Shown here one piece after another: positions 17,728 to 29,938 of a DNA stretch of 64,000 nt. The notes beneath the pieces were generated by a model. It made no database searches. It had not been told where the DNA came from and worked only from the letters and a program-made list of their open reading frames with translations. Source of the DNA: Candidatus Sumerlaeaceae bacterium (lineage in GTDB: Bacteria; Sumerlaeota; Sumerlaeia; Sumerlaeales; Sumerlaeaceae); NCBI GenBank assembly GCA_026418615.1, contig JAOAAY010000006.1, positions 62,001 to 126,000 on the forward strand. Reading direction: 5' to 3'. Numbering within the stretch: position 1 is the stretch's first letter; every line of letters begins with the position of its first letter. The position numbers and the translations under genes are program-made.

Positions 17728-18971
17728 GCAGCGACACGCGAACGCAGGCGCCCATCGTCTCGGCGCTGCCATCCGGCATGCGCGTCGTCATGCGGCCGGA
17801 AACAGCCAACGAAATTGTGTCGGTTCTGGTGTTTTTCCCCGTCCCGGGTGCCATCGAGCGGACCGAGGAGGCGGGCCTTGTCCAATTTACGGCCGCGATG
17901 ATGGTCCGTGGCACGACATCTCGAACCCACGCGGAGTTAGCAGAGGCCATTGATGGCCTTGGCATCTCGCTGACCTGCTCGGCGGCCGACGACTATTCGC
18001 TGGCGAGCCTGGATTGCACGAGCGACACGCTGGAGGAATCGCTAGCCCTGCTGGCGGAAGTGATCCTCAGTCCGTCATTCGAACCCGAAGAAATCGAGAA
18101 AGAGCGCCAGAGCACGCTTGCGGCGATTCGCCGTCGGGACGACGACCGTCTGGCCTTTGCGGTCCGTCACATGATGCAGGACCTGTACGCCGGGCACTCG
18201 TACGGGCTTCCGCGGCTGGGCCATGCGGAGACCGTGGCGGAGTTTACGCGTGATCAAATTCTGACGGTTCACGGAGAATTATTAGATGCACCCCGGATGC
18301 TCGCGGTGTGTTTGGGGCATTTCGAACCGTCGCGAATGGAGTCGCGGCTCGCCGAACTGTTTTCTGGCATTACGGGGCGCGGCGGCGAAGCCTTGCAGGT
18401 GGCGCAACCGGGTCCGCCGCGGCCGGGGCGGCGAACTCTGGAGCGCCCGGGTGAGCAGGCGGTCTTGGCCGCGGGTTGGCGGGCATGCGGGTTGGCGGAT
18501 CCGGCGGGTCCGGCGGTGCGCTTGCTCAACGCCGTGGCTGGGGAGGGGATGAACTCCCGGCTGTTCCAGCGTTTACGCGAGCAACAGGGACTGGCCTACG
18601 CGACGGGCAGTTATGTTCATCTGCTGGTGCAAGGCGGGCACATCGTGGCTCACATCGGCACCCGTCCGGATGCGCGTGAGCAGGCATTGGAGGGCTTGTT
18701 GGGGATTTTTGCGCAACTGCGCCGCGAGCGCGTACCCCGCGAGGAACTTGACCGGGCACGCAACTATGTGACGGGCAAGTATCTGATTGACCACCAGAGC
18801 AATCACCGGCGCGCGTTTTACCTCGGCCATTACGAAATGACAGGTCTGGGGCTGGCAGCGGATGAGGATTTCCCCGAGCGTCTGGCCCGGGTGACGGCGG
18901 ACGATGTGTTGGCCGCCGCAGAGCAGTTTCTTGGCGACGCCACGGTGGCTGAGGTCCTGCCGCCGGAGTGA
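17724..18971 (+). CDS. M16 family peptidase-like protein, HxxEH motif degenerate (probable non-catalytic partner)
   Basis: M16 fold similarity; equivalent segment is AGLVQFTAAMMVRGT (no HxxEH). ATGA overlap with the preceding gene. Confidence 0.88.
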   Translation: MSSDTRTQAPIVSALPSGMRVVMRPETANEIVSVLVFFPVPGAIERTEEAGLVQFTAAMMVRGTTSRTHAELAEAIDGLGISLTCSAADDYSLASLDCTSDTLEESLALLAEVILSPSFEPEEIEKERQSTLAAIRRRDDDRLAFAVRHMMQDLYAGHSYGLPRLGHAETVAEFTRDQILTVHGELLDAPRMLAVCLGHFEPSRMESRLAELFSGITGRGGEALQVAQPGPPRPGRRTLERPGEQAVLAAGWRACGLADPAGPAVRLLNAVAGEGMNSRLFQRLREQQGLAYATGSYVHLLVQGGHIVAHIGTRPDAREQALEGLLGIFAQLRRERVPREELDRARNYVTGKYLIDHQSNHRRAFYLGHYEMTGLGLAADEDFPERLARVTADDVLAAAEQFLGDATVAEVLPPE

Positions 18972-18975
18972 AAAC

Positions 18976-19018
18976 AATCGGCCCGCCGGTCGCCACGGAG
19001 GGTGGCGGCGGCGGGCCA
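18976..19018 (-). terminator. Strong GC hairpin between convergent genes; T-tract on the minus-strand side
   Basis: GGCCCGCCGGTCGCCAC-ggag-GGTGGCGGCGGCGGGCC near-perfect stem; GATTGTTTTC follows on the minus strand. Confidence 0.6.
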
Positions 19019-19049
19019 GCGATCTGCTGCGGAACGAAAGGGCTGGAGT

Positions 19050-19670
19050 TTAGTTGGCCTTGTACTTGACCGAGCAGCCGTAAGGCTTCGTGGCGGGATT
19101 TTCGACCGGCTTGCCCTCAAGGAGAGCGTCCACGGCAGCCGCCACATAATTGGTGGCACCCTTAACGGCCTCGGGGTCGCGGCTGCTATCGCTGTCAATG
19201 GCGCCCTGATAGGCTAGGTTGCCATCCTTATCTATGACAAACATGTGAGGTGTGGTGCGGGCGCCATAGGCCTTGCCCACTTTGCCATCGGGATCCTGCA
19301 GGACAGGATGTTCGATCTTCCACTCCTTGGCAATGTTCTGGGAATCCTCGGGGGTGTTAAAGTGGCTGCTGTTGACGGCCAGCCAAACGACACCCTTGTC
19401 CTGATACTTCTTGGCGAGGGCCTGCATGTCGCCGTTTTTGTAATGCTTGACGACGAACGGGCACTGGGGGTTGGTCCACTCGAGCACAACGACCTTGCCC
19501 TTGTAGTCGGCCAGTTTGTGCTCCTTCCCGCTGGCGTCCTTGAGTGCGAAGGCCGGTGCCGGTTCGCCAACCTTAAGGGTGGCAACGCTGCCGGTGGTGT
19601 CCTGCGCCGTGGCGGCGCCAGCAAGGGCAAGGGTGGCCGCCGCAGCGGCTGCGATCTGGCGAATCTTCAT
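19050..19670 (-). CDS. Secreted redoxin/thioredoxin-like (AhpC/TSA family) protein
   Basis: Signal peptide [23 protein letters not shown]; thioredoxin fold with NPQCPFVVKHY and ARTTPHMFVIDKDGNLAYQG. Confidence 0.85.
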   Translation of the reverse strand: MKIRQIAAAAAATLALAGAATAQDTTGSVATLKVGEPAPAFALKDASGKEHKLADYKGKVVVLEWTNPQCPFVVKHYKNGDMQALAKKYQDKGVVWLAVNSSHFNTPEDSQNIAKEWKIEHPVLQDPDGKVGKAYGARTTPHMFVIDKDGNLAYQGAIDSDSSRDPEAVKGATNYVAAAVDALLEGKPVENPATKPYGCSVKYKAN

Positions 19671-19902
19671 AATTCACATCCTCCTCGGATTGTGCAAGAG
19701 TGCGACACTGTGACGCGGTGATGCGCAAAATCGGTACAACAATTGTCCCGTTTGTCCGATTCACGACCGCCATCGCGGTGCCGTGCAGTACGGAGAGCGA
19801 AAACCGGGCCAGCGGGTGCGAGGACAAGTCTGGCGATTGACAGGCCGAGGGCAGGTGTTCAGTGTCCGCCCCATCTTGAGGTTGGAGACCACCGAATTGC
19901 CC

Positions 19903-20838
19903 ATGGCTGACGAACTGCTAAAGCGCCACGAGAAGAATCCGATTCTCACTTACAAAGATCTGCCGTATCATGTGAACGCGATCTATAATCCGGGGGCCAT
20001 CAAGCACGGCGACAAGTATGTGCTGGTGCCGCGCGTCGAATATGCAAACCGCGACAACGACCTGCATGTCGCGTGGAGCGATGACGGGGTGAATTTCAAG
20101 GTGTCGCCGGATGCGATCAAGGTGCCGGGCACGGACGAAGAATTGGCGTGGGAGAAGCACCGCTATGATGCGCGGGTGACCAAGATTGATGAGTGGTATT
20201 ACCTGGCTTATTGCGCCCAGACGATGACGGAGACCGTACGCATTGGTTTGGCGCGCACGCGCGACTTTCAGTCGTTCGAGCGCATGCCGTTCCAAACGCC
20301 CCCGTGGAGCCGCAACTGCGCCCTGTTTCCGGAGAAAATCAACGGCCTGTTTGCCCGGCTGGAGCGGCCGATGAACGGACCGGATGCCATTACCTTCATT
20401 TCCTATTCCCCTGACCTGACCTACTGGGGTGGGTGGCAGCCGATCAATCTGGTTCCGCAGACTTGGACGCGCGCGAAATGGGGCATTGGGCCCACCCCCA
20501 TCAAGACAAGCCACGGCTGGCTGCTGATCATCCACGGGGTCTGGTACGCGCTCAACTATGTTTACCGGCTCGGCGTTGTGCTGCTGGACCTTGAGGATCC
20601 GAGCCGTGTGATCGGCCAGTGTCCAGATTTTATATTTACGCCGCGCGAGTACTACGAGCGCGTCGGCGAGGTGCCCAACTGTGTCTTCTCGAACGGCGCC
20701 ATCGTGGAACCCGACGGCGAAGTAAAGATTTATTATGGAGCAGCAGACACCTGCATCGGGCTGGCCACGGCGCGGCTCAACGATCTGATTCAGGTGTGTC
20801 TCGACGGGATCCAGCCGCCGCGGATCATTACCTATTAG
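19903..20838 (+). CDS. Glycoside hydrolase family 130-like phosphorylase (beta-1,4-mannooligosaccharide phosphorylase type)
   Basis: NPILTYKDLPYHVNAIYNPGAIKHGDKYVLVPRVE; SNGAIVEPDGEVKIYYGAADTCIGLA. Start trimmed to MADELLKRHEKNP. Confidence 0.85.
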   Translation: MADELLKRHEKNPILTYKDLPYHVNAIYNPGAIKHGDKYVLVPRVEYANRDNDLHVAWSDDGVNFKVSPDAIKVPGTDEELAWEKHRYDARVTKIDEWYYLAYCAQTMTETVRIGLARTRDFQSFERMPFQTPPWSRNCALFPEKINGLFARLERPMNGPDAITFISYSPDLTYWGGWQPINLVPQTWTRAKWGIGPTPIKTSHGWLLIIHGVWYALNYVYRLGVVLLDLEDPSRVIGQCPDFIFTPREYYERVGEVPNCVFSNGAIVEPDGEVKIYYGAADTCIGLATARLNDLIQVCLDGIQPPRIITY

Positions 20839-20932
20839 TCGCCGCCGGTTCGGCACGGGAGGATGCGGGCTGCCGCCTCAGGGGACGGGCGCAAATTCGC
20901 GGAGCGGGCACGGGTAGATGGAGGCTGCCCCC

Positions 20933-23029
<2,097 letters not shown>

Positions 23030-23124
23030 GCGTTGCGCGGTTCACGCTTGCCAAACATGGCCCGCCCGTATCGGGTGAGGGCCTACTGAGAAGGCATGAG
23101 GGGTAAAAGGCGAGCCGGTGGCGC

Positions 23125-24069
23125 ATGACAGACGAACGCGACAGGGACGACTCGACGCTGGTTGATCTGAGCGCTACGAAGGCGCGGCGGCGCGATGACG
23201 GCCAGAAGTATACGCCGGTGCTGGTGGTCGTGGACGGTCCGCGTCGCGGGCAGCGTTACCCGATCACTCAGCGCGAGACGATCATTGGGCGCGGGACGAA
23301 GGCCGACATTTGTATTTCCGACGATCTGGCCTCGCGCTCCCATGCCCGGATTATCTATTACAATTATGACAAACCGGGGGAGCGGCCGCGCTGCGAGGTG
23401 GAGGATCTCAACAGCCGAAACGGCACGGAAGTCAACGGGCGGACGGTGTCGGGACTTGTTGGGCTGCATGAACGCGACCGCATCCTGATCGGCTCGACCA
23501 TGTTCGGGTTTTTTTTGCGCGACGAGGGGGAGTTTCAACTGGAGCGGACGCTGTACGAGATGGCGGCACACGATGCGCTGACGGGTCTCGCCAACCGCCA
23601 TCAGTTCACGGCGCTTTTGGCGCACCATGTGGAGCGGGCACGGCGTTATCAGCGGCCGTTGTCGCTCATGATGGTGGACGCGGATCACTTCAAGGAAATC
23701 AACGATCAATACGGCCACGATGTGGGTGATGCGGCTCTGATTCATCTGTCGCATCTTATAGTGACCAGTTGCCGTGCCAGCGAAGTGGTGGCGAGGTGGG
23801 GCGGCGAGGAGTTTGCAGTTTTGCTGACCGAGAGTGACGCGGCGGCGGCTGGTGTGTTGGCGGAGCGGATCCGACAGATCGTCGAGCGAACGCCGTTGGA
23901 GACGCGCGGTGCAACGGTGCGCATCAGCGTCAGCATCGGCGCTGCACAGTTGCATCAGGACGAAAACGCCGACGATTTTTTCCGGCGGGCTGATTCGGCC
24001 TTGCGACAGGCCAAACTGGCCGGGCGAAACCGGGTCGTGAACGCGGAAACCTGCGAGGCAAATGAGTAG
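23125..24069 (+). CDS. FHA-domain diguanylate cyclase (GGEEF)
   Basis: FHA IIGRGTKADICISDDLASRSHARI...NSRNGTEVNG; GGDEF domain DALTGLANRHQF...VVARWGGEEFAVLL. Confidence 0.93.
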   Translation: MTDERDRDDSTLVDLSATKARRRDDGQKYTPVLVVVDGPRRGQRYPITQRETIIGRGTKADICISDDLASRSHARIIYYNYDKPGERPRCEVEDLNSRNGTEVNGRTVSGLVGLHERDRILIGSTMFGFFLRDEGEFQLERTLYEMAAHDALTGLANRHQFTALLAHHVERARRYQRPLSLMMVDADHFKEINDQYGHDVGDAALIHLSHLIVTSCRASEVVARWGGEEFAVLLTESDAAAAGVLAERIRQIVERTPLETRGATVRISVSIGAAQLHQDENADDFFRRADSALRQAKLAGRNRVVNAETCEANE

Positions 24070-24082
24070 GTCGGTGCGCGCC

Positions 24083-25687
24083 TCAGACGAGGCGCATCCA
24101 CCGGACGCCCACGCACCCTGCCTGTGCCCCGGGGTCGTCCAGTTCCATGGTGACATCCACCACGGCTCCAGTCGCATGAAGAGGTAAAACGATCAGTTTC
24201 CAAGCGGGCTCGAGCGAGAATCGGCCGACGGGCACCTCGTTGGCGAGGATTCTTCCCGCGACGGGCGCGGGCGTGGCGGCGCAGGCCAGAATCTCGATCC
24301 TTTGGGCACCCGTTGGTCTGGCGAGTGAGACGACGGCGCGCCGCGTGATTGTTCGGCAGGCATGTCCGAGGATAATCTGGCGTCGGCGCCACCCGATTCG
24401 AAGTTCCCGCTCGGGCGTGAGCGTGGGAATGAAGGCCGCCGTGCCACGCCGGGTGAGAGCGGCGAGGCGTCGGGTTGCATCCGCAAAAGCGTTGGTCGCC
24501 GCTTCGTGAGTTTCAATGGCGTCGCGAAGAGTGGCCGGGGTGGACCAGTTGGCGACATGCCTCATGTCGAAGTCCCCGAGCAGGTTGCCACTTCTGGGCG
24601 GCGGAGGCACGCGAACAAGGTTTCGTCGCGCACTGATGTTGGCGGAGAGGCTCATGGGAAGAATCGTGAGGAGCCCGAGACCCGAGGCTGAAGCGCCGGG
24701 AGGGAGGCGTCGCTGGACGGCGCTGACGAGCCGGCGCAGCGGCGTTCGGCGGCCCGGGGGCGGATCGCTGGGCCAATGGTGGACGGTGGCGCCGCGGGTG
24801 ACACCGCGCAGCGGAGCCAGATAGTCGGTCAATGCGGGCGTCTGTTCGTTCAACCCTTCTTCCTTGTCCACATTGTCAACTAAATACTCGTCTTCCGGAT
24901 CGAGGATGCTGCGCACGGGCTCGCTGCAGGCGAGGAACAGGCCGCCGGGCTTGAGCACGCGGAGCATCTCGCGGATCGCGCGGGAGAGATCGTGGAGATG
25001 ATGCAGCACGGATCGGCAAAACACCACATCGAACGACGCCTCGAGAAACGGCAGGCGGTGGGCTGGCGCGGTGATGCGCGAGAAATAGGCGGGCGCGGGG
25101 GTTTCCGGCTTGGTGCGGTAGGTGATGCCGTCCATGACGAGCGTCTCGGGGGGGTCGGGGTCCACAGGCCTGAGATTGACATGCAGGAGGTGAGCCGGCT
25201 CGGTCTCGACGGCCACCACCTCGGCGCCGCGGGCGGCGAGGGCGGCAGATGTGGGACAGGTGCCGGCTCCGACATCGAGGACGCGCAACCCGCGTAAGGG
25301 CTCCATCTGGCGGAGAGCAGCATTGAAAAGGGTTTGCATGAGGTCGCGCGAAGTTTCGTTTTGCTGGGCGAGGAGTTCCTGCCGTTGGGGTTCGAGTGCG
25401 CCGCCGCGCAGTTGCCTGAGGACAATCAGGCGCCGGGCTACCGACTCGCGCAGCGTGGGGAGCCAGTCGGCATCGAGCACGGAGAGGAACGCCACGCCGC
25501 GCCGGTGGGGAAAGGCCGTGCCGCAGGCGCTGCAGGTCCAGTCCCCTGTCCAGAGGATGGCGCCGTTGTCGCGCAGGGTGCCGGGTTCAAGGCGCAGCCC
25601 AGCCCAACAGCAGGGGCTGAGCAATAGCGGCTGGATCGTGGCGAGGCGCATGGGGCGAGAAGATGGGGCTGCCAGCACCGGAAACAA
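24083..25687 (-). CDS. SAM-dependent methyltransferase with N-terminal Cys-rich zinc-binding-like segment
   Basis: CCW...CSACG Cys motif; LRVLDVGAGTCPTSAALAARGAEVVAVE; LPFLEASFDVVFCRSVLHHLHDLSRAIREMLRVLKPGG. Confidence 0.85.
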   Translation of the reverse strand: MFPVLAAPSSRPMRLATIQPLLLSPCCWAGLRLEPGTLRDNGAILWTGDWTCSACGTAFPHRRGVAFLSVLDADWLPTLRESVARRLIVLRQLRGGALEPQRQELLAQQNETSRDLMQTLFNAALRQMEPLRGLRVLDVGAGTCPTSAALAARGAEVVAVETEPAHLLHVNLRPVDPDPPETLVMDGITYRTKPETPAPAYFSRITAPAHRLPFLEASFDVVFCRSVLHHLHDLSRAIREMLRVLKPGGLFLACSEPVRSILDPEDEYLVDNVDKEEGLNEQTPALTDYLAPLRGVTRGATVHHWPSDPPPGRRTPLRRLVSAVQRRLPPGASASGLGLLTILPMSLSANISARRNLVRVPPPPRSGNLLGDFDMRHVANWSTPATLRDAIETHEAATNAFADATRRLAALTRRGTAAFIPTLTPERELRIGWRRRQIILGHACRTITRRAVVSLARPTGAQRIEILACAATPAPVAGRILANEVPVGRFSLEPAWKLIVLPLHATGAVVDVTMELDDPGAQAGCVGVRWMRLV

Positions 25688-25819
25688 GGCGAAAGAGACA
25701 AACCACCCGCCGGGCGGTTGCGTGTCCGGATGCAGGCGATATCAGCCGTGCGCCCTACGCTAACCTGATCCCGGGCCCGCGTTCACGCGCGGCCGGATGT
25801 CTCCGGGGTGCCGGACAGA

Positions 25820-27439
25820 TTACTTCTTTTCCGATGCCTGCGCCACTGTCTCGTTGCGGGCCGGGCCGGTGACCTTGGGCATTCCCGAGTCCACATGGTA
25901 GAAGTCGAGGTTGCGCTCGATTTTGTCGAGCAGCAGCCGTTTGGCGACTTCGAGTTGGTAATCAATAAACTTGTCTTTGTCGGTCTTTTTGACCTCTTCC
26001 TTTCTGGGCGCGCCCTCGACCTCGGCGTCGGGGAACAGGGCGCGGTCGAGGGGGATGATCTTCTTTGGCTCGGGCGCCGTTGTGTCCTTGTCCTTGGATT
26101 TGATGGCGCTGGCGGGGTTGTCGCCTTCCTCCTCGTCGCCGGGTTCCTCGCTGCTCACGGTCTCGGTTGTCCCTGTCGTCTGGTTGTCCCAGCGGAACCT
26201 GGAGACGGTGGTGACCACATCTTTCTCCTCGGTGACAGGTTCGCCGAAAAGGTGCCCGCGCAGGAGATCCATTTCGTTGCCCTTGGGCAGTTCCACGGCG
26301 ATGTCGGGAGTGACGCCCACTTTGTCAATTTTGACACCGGCCGGTGTGAGGTAGCGGGCGGTGGTGAGCCGGATGGCGGCCGGCCGGTAGTTGCCGTTTT
26401 CGTCCTTCTCGAAGGAGTGAGTCAGTTCCTCGATGGTTTGCACGGAGCCTTTGCCGAAGGTGCGCTGGCCTTTGACGCCGAGCACAATGCCGCGCTGATG
26501 GTCTTTGATGGCGCCGGCGAAGATTTCCGAGGCACTGGCGCTGGCGCGGTTGATGAGGACGACGAGGGGCAGGTCCGTGACGGGGTCGTTTTCCGCGCGC
26601 AACTCCTGATTCTGGCTTTTGATGCGTCCTTGCGTGGAGACGATGAGTTTGCCTCTCGGGAGGAAGAGATTGCTGGTCTCGATGGCCTCTTTCAGCAATC
26701 CGCCGGAGTTGAAGCGCAGATCCACAATGAGGCCCTTGGCTCCCTTCTGCTGGCAATCTTCGATGGCCTTGCGCAAGTCGCGCGTCGTGTTGTCGCTGAA
26801 CTTGGCGATGCGAATGTAGCCGATGTTGTTGTCCAGCATTTTGTGGTAAACGCTCTCGATGCGGATGTTCCCGCGGACGAGTTCGAAGTGAAGAACCTCG
26901 GGTTCGCCCTCGCGATACACTCCGATTTTGACCGTCGTGCCGGCCGGTCCGGTCAGTTTTTTTACGGCCTCCATGACGGTGATGCCCTTGGTTTCCTTGC
27001 CATCAATCTCGATGATGCGGTCCCAGGGCATGACGCCGGCCTTGGCGGCGGGCGATCCCGGGATCGGGGCGATGACGGTCAGCACGCCGTCGCGAATCTG
27101 AATGTGAATCCCGACGCCGCTGAACGCGCCCTCGGTGTCCTTCTCCAACTGCGAGTAATTGTCGGGGTCCATGTATTGGGAGTGCGGGTCGAGGGTCAGG
27201 AACATCCCCTGCAGCGCTCCCTCAAAAAGTTTCTTGGAATCCACTTCCTCGACATACCGTTCGCGGACCTCGCGATAGATCTCGCTGAACATCGCGGTGA
27301 ACTCCCAGAACTGGTCGTCGTCGGCCTCCTTGACGGAGCGGGCGAACAGCCCCATGATAAGAAATGACGATACGATAAGAGCGGCGGCAGCGACGAAAAG
27401 TCCGCGCTCAGCAGCGGAACGCACAGGCTTCTGCGACAT
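25820..27439 (-). CDS. S41 family carboxyl-terminal processing peptidase
   Basis: PDZ domain; GLIVDLRFNSGGLLKEAIE; ASASASEIFAGAIKDHQRGIVLGVKGQRTFGKGSVQ (catalytic Ser/Lys). Confidence 0.93.
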   Translation of the reverse strand: MSQKPVRSAAERGLFVAAAALIVSSFLIMGLFARSVKEADDDQFWEFTAMFSEIYREVRERYVEEVDSKKLFEGALQGMFLTLDPHSQYMDPDNYSQLEKDTEGAFSGVGIHIQIRDGVLTVIAPIPGSPAAKAGVMPWDRIIEIDGKETKGITVMEAVKKLTGPAGTTVKIGVYREGEPEVLHFELVRGNIRIESVYHKMLDNNIGYIRIAKFSDNTTRDLRKAIEDCQQKGAKGLIVDLRFNSGGLLKEAIETSNLFLPRGKLIVSTQGRIKSQNQELRAENDPVTDLPLVVLINRASASASEIFAGAIKDHQRGIVLGVKGQRTFGKGSVQTIEELTHSFEKDENGNYRPAAIRLTTARYLTPAGVKIDKVGVTPDIAVELPKGNEMDLLRGHLFGEPVTEEKDVVTTVSRFRWDNQTTGTTETVSSEEPGDEEEGDNPASAIKSKDKDTTAPEPKKIIPLDRALFPDAEVEGAPRKEEVKKTDKDKFIDYQLEVAKRLLLDKIERNLDFYHVDSGMPKVTGPARNETVAQASEKK

Positions 27440-27557
27440 GGGTCACCTTTCGGGCGCTGGGGTGGAGGCACGCCCGTTGTCTGGAGTGTTGCCAGGTAAC
27501 AGCACGCCTTTTCTTACCGACCGGGCACGCAACATATTTGAGCGGTAGCGGCTCGGC

Positions 27558-28235
27558 TCAGCGCCAATATTCGCGGCCCCACGAGGCCCCGCGGCGGAAG
27601 ATTGCCGGCACGGGTATCCAGCCGAAGGCTCCGGGCGCGCGGATGAAGAGGAAGCCGAGGATGAGACCGCCGAGATGGGTCAGGTGGGCCACGCCGCCGC
27701 CGCCGGAGCCGGCCGAAGCCATCAGCGTGAACAGGCCAAGGATGGCGACGAAGTATTTCACCTTCATCGGCAGCATGAAGTAGAGGAAGATTGTGTCGTC
27801 AGGATAATAGTAGGCATAGGCAAACAGGATGCCGTACACCACCCCCGAGATGCCAACGATGGAGATGTAGGGCTGGCCGATGAGCAGGGCGACCACGAGA
27901 TGGGTGGCGACGGCGCCGGCAGCCACGGCGATGACGAAGCGGAAAAATGTCTCGGAGCCCCAGCGCTGCTCGAGACGCACGCCGAAGAAATAGATGGAAA
28001 GCAGATTGAAAAACAGATGCGGGAAGTTGGCATGCACCAGCGCGTAGGTGACCAACTGCCACACCTGCCCGCCGAGCAGGGTGGTGGCAGGACGGGCGGC
28101 GAGCCATGTCAGCACCGTAGCGGGGGCAAACATCGCCACGAGAAAAACGGCGATGCAGACATAGAAAATGTACTTTACGACGGGTGTCAGGGCGCTGCTG
28201 ACATTGCGGTCCAGTTCCTGAAAATACTCTTTCAT
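27558..28235 (-). CDS. Rhomboid family intramembrane serine protease
   Basis: HANFPHLFFNLLSIYFFG, catalytic GISGVVYGILFA and HLTHLGG; start trimmed to MKEYFQELD, overlapping the aroA stop (ATGA). Confidence 0.88.
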   Translation of the reverse strand: MKEYFQELDRNVSSALTPVVKYIFYVCIAVFLVAMFAPATVLTWLAARPATTLLGGQVWQLVTYALVHANFPHLFFNLLSIYFFGVRLEQRWGSETFFRFVIAVAAGAVATHLVVALLIGQPYISIVGISGVVYGILFAYAYYYPDDTIFLYFMLPMKVKYFVAILGLFTLMASAGSGGGGVAHLTHLGGLILGFLFIRAPGAFGWIPVPAIFRRGASWGREYWR

Positions 28236-29605
28236 CCTGCGTCCCCATGGTCTGAGCGGTCGAGGCTGATGCGCGCCCCCAGCGCGAGAAGGTGGCGGAA
28301 GAACGCGGGATAGGACTTGGCCACTGCCTCGGCGCCCGAGATGACGAGGCCGCGCCGCGAGCCAAGGCCCACGATGGTTTCCAGCATGATGACGCGGTGA
28401 TCCCCGCATCCGTCCACCTCGACGCCTCCGTCATAGCCGTCCGGGCGTCCCTCAATCCAAATGGCATCGGGGTCGGGGTCGCCCGTCTCCCGGCCCTCGC
28501 CGCAAACGACCCCCACCTTTTTCAATTCGCGCAGCGGCTCGGAGATGCGGTCGCACTCCTTGATGCGGAGATTGGCGACATTGTGGAAGCGCGAGCGGCC
28601 GCGAGCGAAGCAGGCGGCCCCCTCGAGGGCGAGTACGGCGTCCGTGGCGGTGTCGCCATCGAAGTCCACAGCCTGAAGGGGGCGCCCCTCGATGGTCACA
28701 CGGCCGGCGGGGCAGGCTGGCGAGGGCGGTTCCAGTTCGATGCGCGCGCCCATCTCTCGCAGGACGCGGGCTGCGGCGCGCTCGCCCTGATTGTCCTCGA
28801 TGAGGCCGGTCATGGATATGGTGGAACCGGTGACGGCGGCGGCGGCCAGAATGGCGGCGCTCCCGGGCCAGTCGCCGTTCACTTGGTATTCGCCGGGGGC
28901 GTACCGGCCGGGTTTGGCAGCAAACCTCATCAGATCAGTTGCCGCCTCGACGACCACTCCGGCGCGGGCCAGCACCTCGAGCGTCTGCTGCACGGGGGCC
29001 CTCGAGACTAGGCGATCTGCCACGACGATCTCGAGCGGTTCGCCGATGAGCGGTGCGAGGAAAAGCAGGCTGCTGATGAACTGGGAACTGCGGGCGCCGC
29101 TGACCTCGATACGCCCACCGCGGAGGTTCCCGCCTCGAAGCGTGACGGGTAGGCAGCCGCCTCGCGATTCGACGCTGCAGCCGAGCGCGGCGAGCGCAGC
29201 GAGCAATTCGTCGTTCGGGCGCCGTCCGAGTGAGTCGTGGTACTGGGTGGAGAAAGTGACCTGCTGCGTCAGCGCGCCAACACCCAGAAGCAAGCGCAGA
29301 ACGGCTCCGGCATTGCCGACATCCACCGGACCCTCCCCGATGACGCGTGGCCGTCCCGCAACACCCTCCACCTCAATATCCCACGCGTCTGCTTCAGGGT
29401 TCAGGATGCGAATGCCCGCCCCAAGTCGGCGCAGGGCGCTGATGAGCGCGCGCGCGTCGTCGCTGGTGGCGGCGTTTCGGACGATGCTGCGCCCGTCGGC
29501 CAGAGCCGCGGCCAGAAGCCAGCGAGTCGTATAATTCTTTGAAGGTTGGGCGACAATCGTGCCGGAGAGTCGCTGCGGCCCCGGCTCGATCACAGCGCGG
29601 CTCAT
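28232..29605 (-). CDS. aroA: 3-phosphoshikimate 1-carboxyvinyltransferase
   Basis: PSKNYTTRWLLAAALADG, DVGNAGAVLRLLLG, RPNDELLAALAALG, RIKECDRISEPLRELKKVGV, DHRVIMLETIVGL. Confidence 0.93.
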   Translation of the reverse strand: MSRAVIEPGPQRLSGTIVAQPSKNYTTRWLLAAALADGRSIVRNAATSDDARALISALRRLGAGIRILNPEADAWDIEVEGVAGRPRVIGEGPVDVGNAGAVLRLLLGVGALTQQVTFSTQYHDSLGRRPNDELLAALAALGCSVESRGGCLPVTLRGGNLRGGRIEVSGARSSQFISSLLFLAPLIGEPLEIVVADRLVSRAPVQQTLEVLARAGVVVEAATDLMRFAAKPGRYAPGEYQVNGDWPGSAAILAAAAVTGSTISMTGLIEDNQGERAAARVLREMGARIELEPPSPACPAGRVTIEGRPLQAVDFDGDTATDAVLALEGAACFARGRSRFHNVANLRIKECDRISEPLRELKKVGVVCGEGRETGDPDPDAIWIEGRPDGYDGGVEVDGCGDHRVIMLETIVGLGSRRGLVISGAEAVAKSYPAFFRHLLALGARISLDRSDHGDAG

Positions 29606-29620
29606 GATCCCGAGCCGGCC

Positions 29621-29938
29621 TCAGCCCTGATCGGCGGGCGCGAGATAGCGGTCGTAAAGGTAATCGAAGACCGACACGAGGAGAAAACCGGCCATGAGCA
29701 ACCCGAAGAAGAAGTAAAGCCCGCGGGTTTCGCGGACAAAGACCTGAACGAGAACGAGTTGGATGACGAGAAACGCTGCAAACAGGGCGTTCATGACCGC
29801 ATACTGGGCGATGGTGAACCGGTGCGGTTGAGCGGCCGGCTGGTCGGCGGTTTGCTGCGGCCTCTGCGGCTCCTCGGCCGGCGGCGCAGTTTGCAACGGT
29901 GTTTTCTGGCGTTTGGCTGCCATGCGTCCGTGTCTCAC
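29621..29938 (-). CDS. Small two-TM membrane protein
   Basis: 105 aa; hydrophobic YAVMNALFAAFLVIQLVLVQVFV and GLYFFFGLLMAGFLLVSVFDYLY; overlaps the TPR gene stop. Confidence 0.65.
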   Translation of the reverse strand: MRHGRMAAKRQKTPLQTAPPAEEPQRPQQTADQPAAQPHRFTIAQYAVMNALFAAFLVIQLVLVQVFVRETRGLYFFFGLLMAGFLLVSVFDYLYDRYLAPADQG

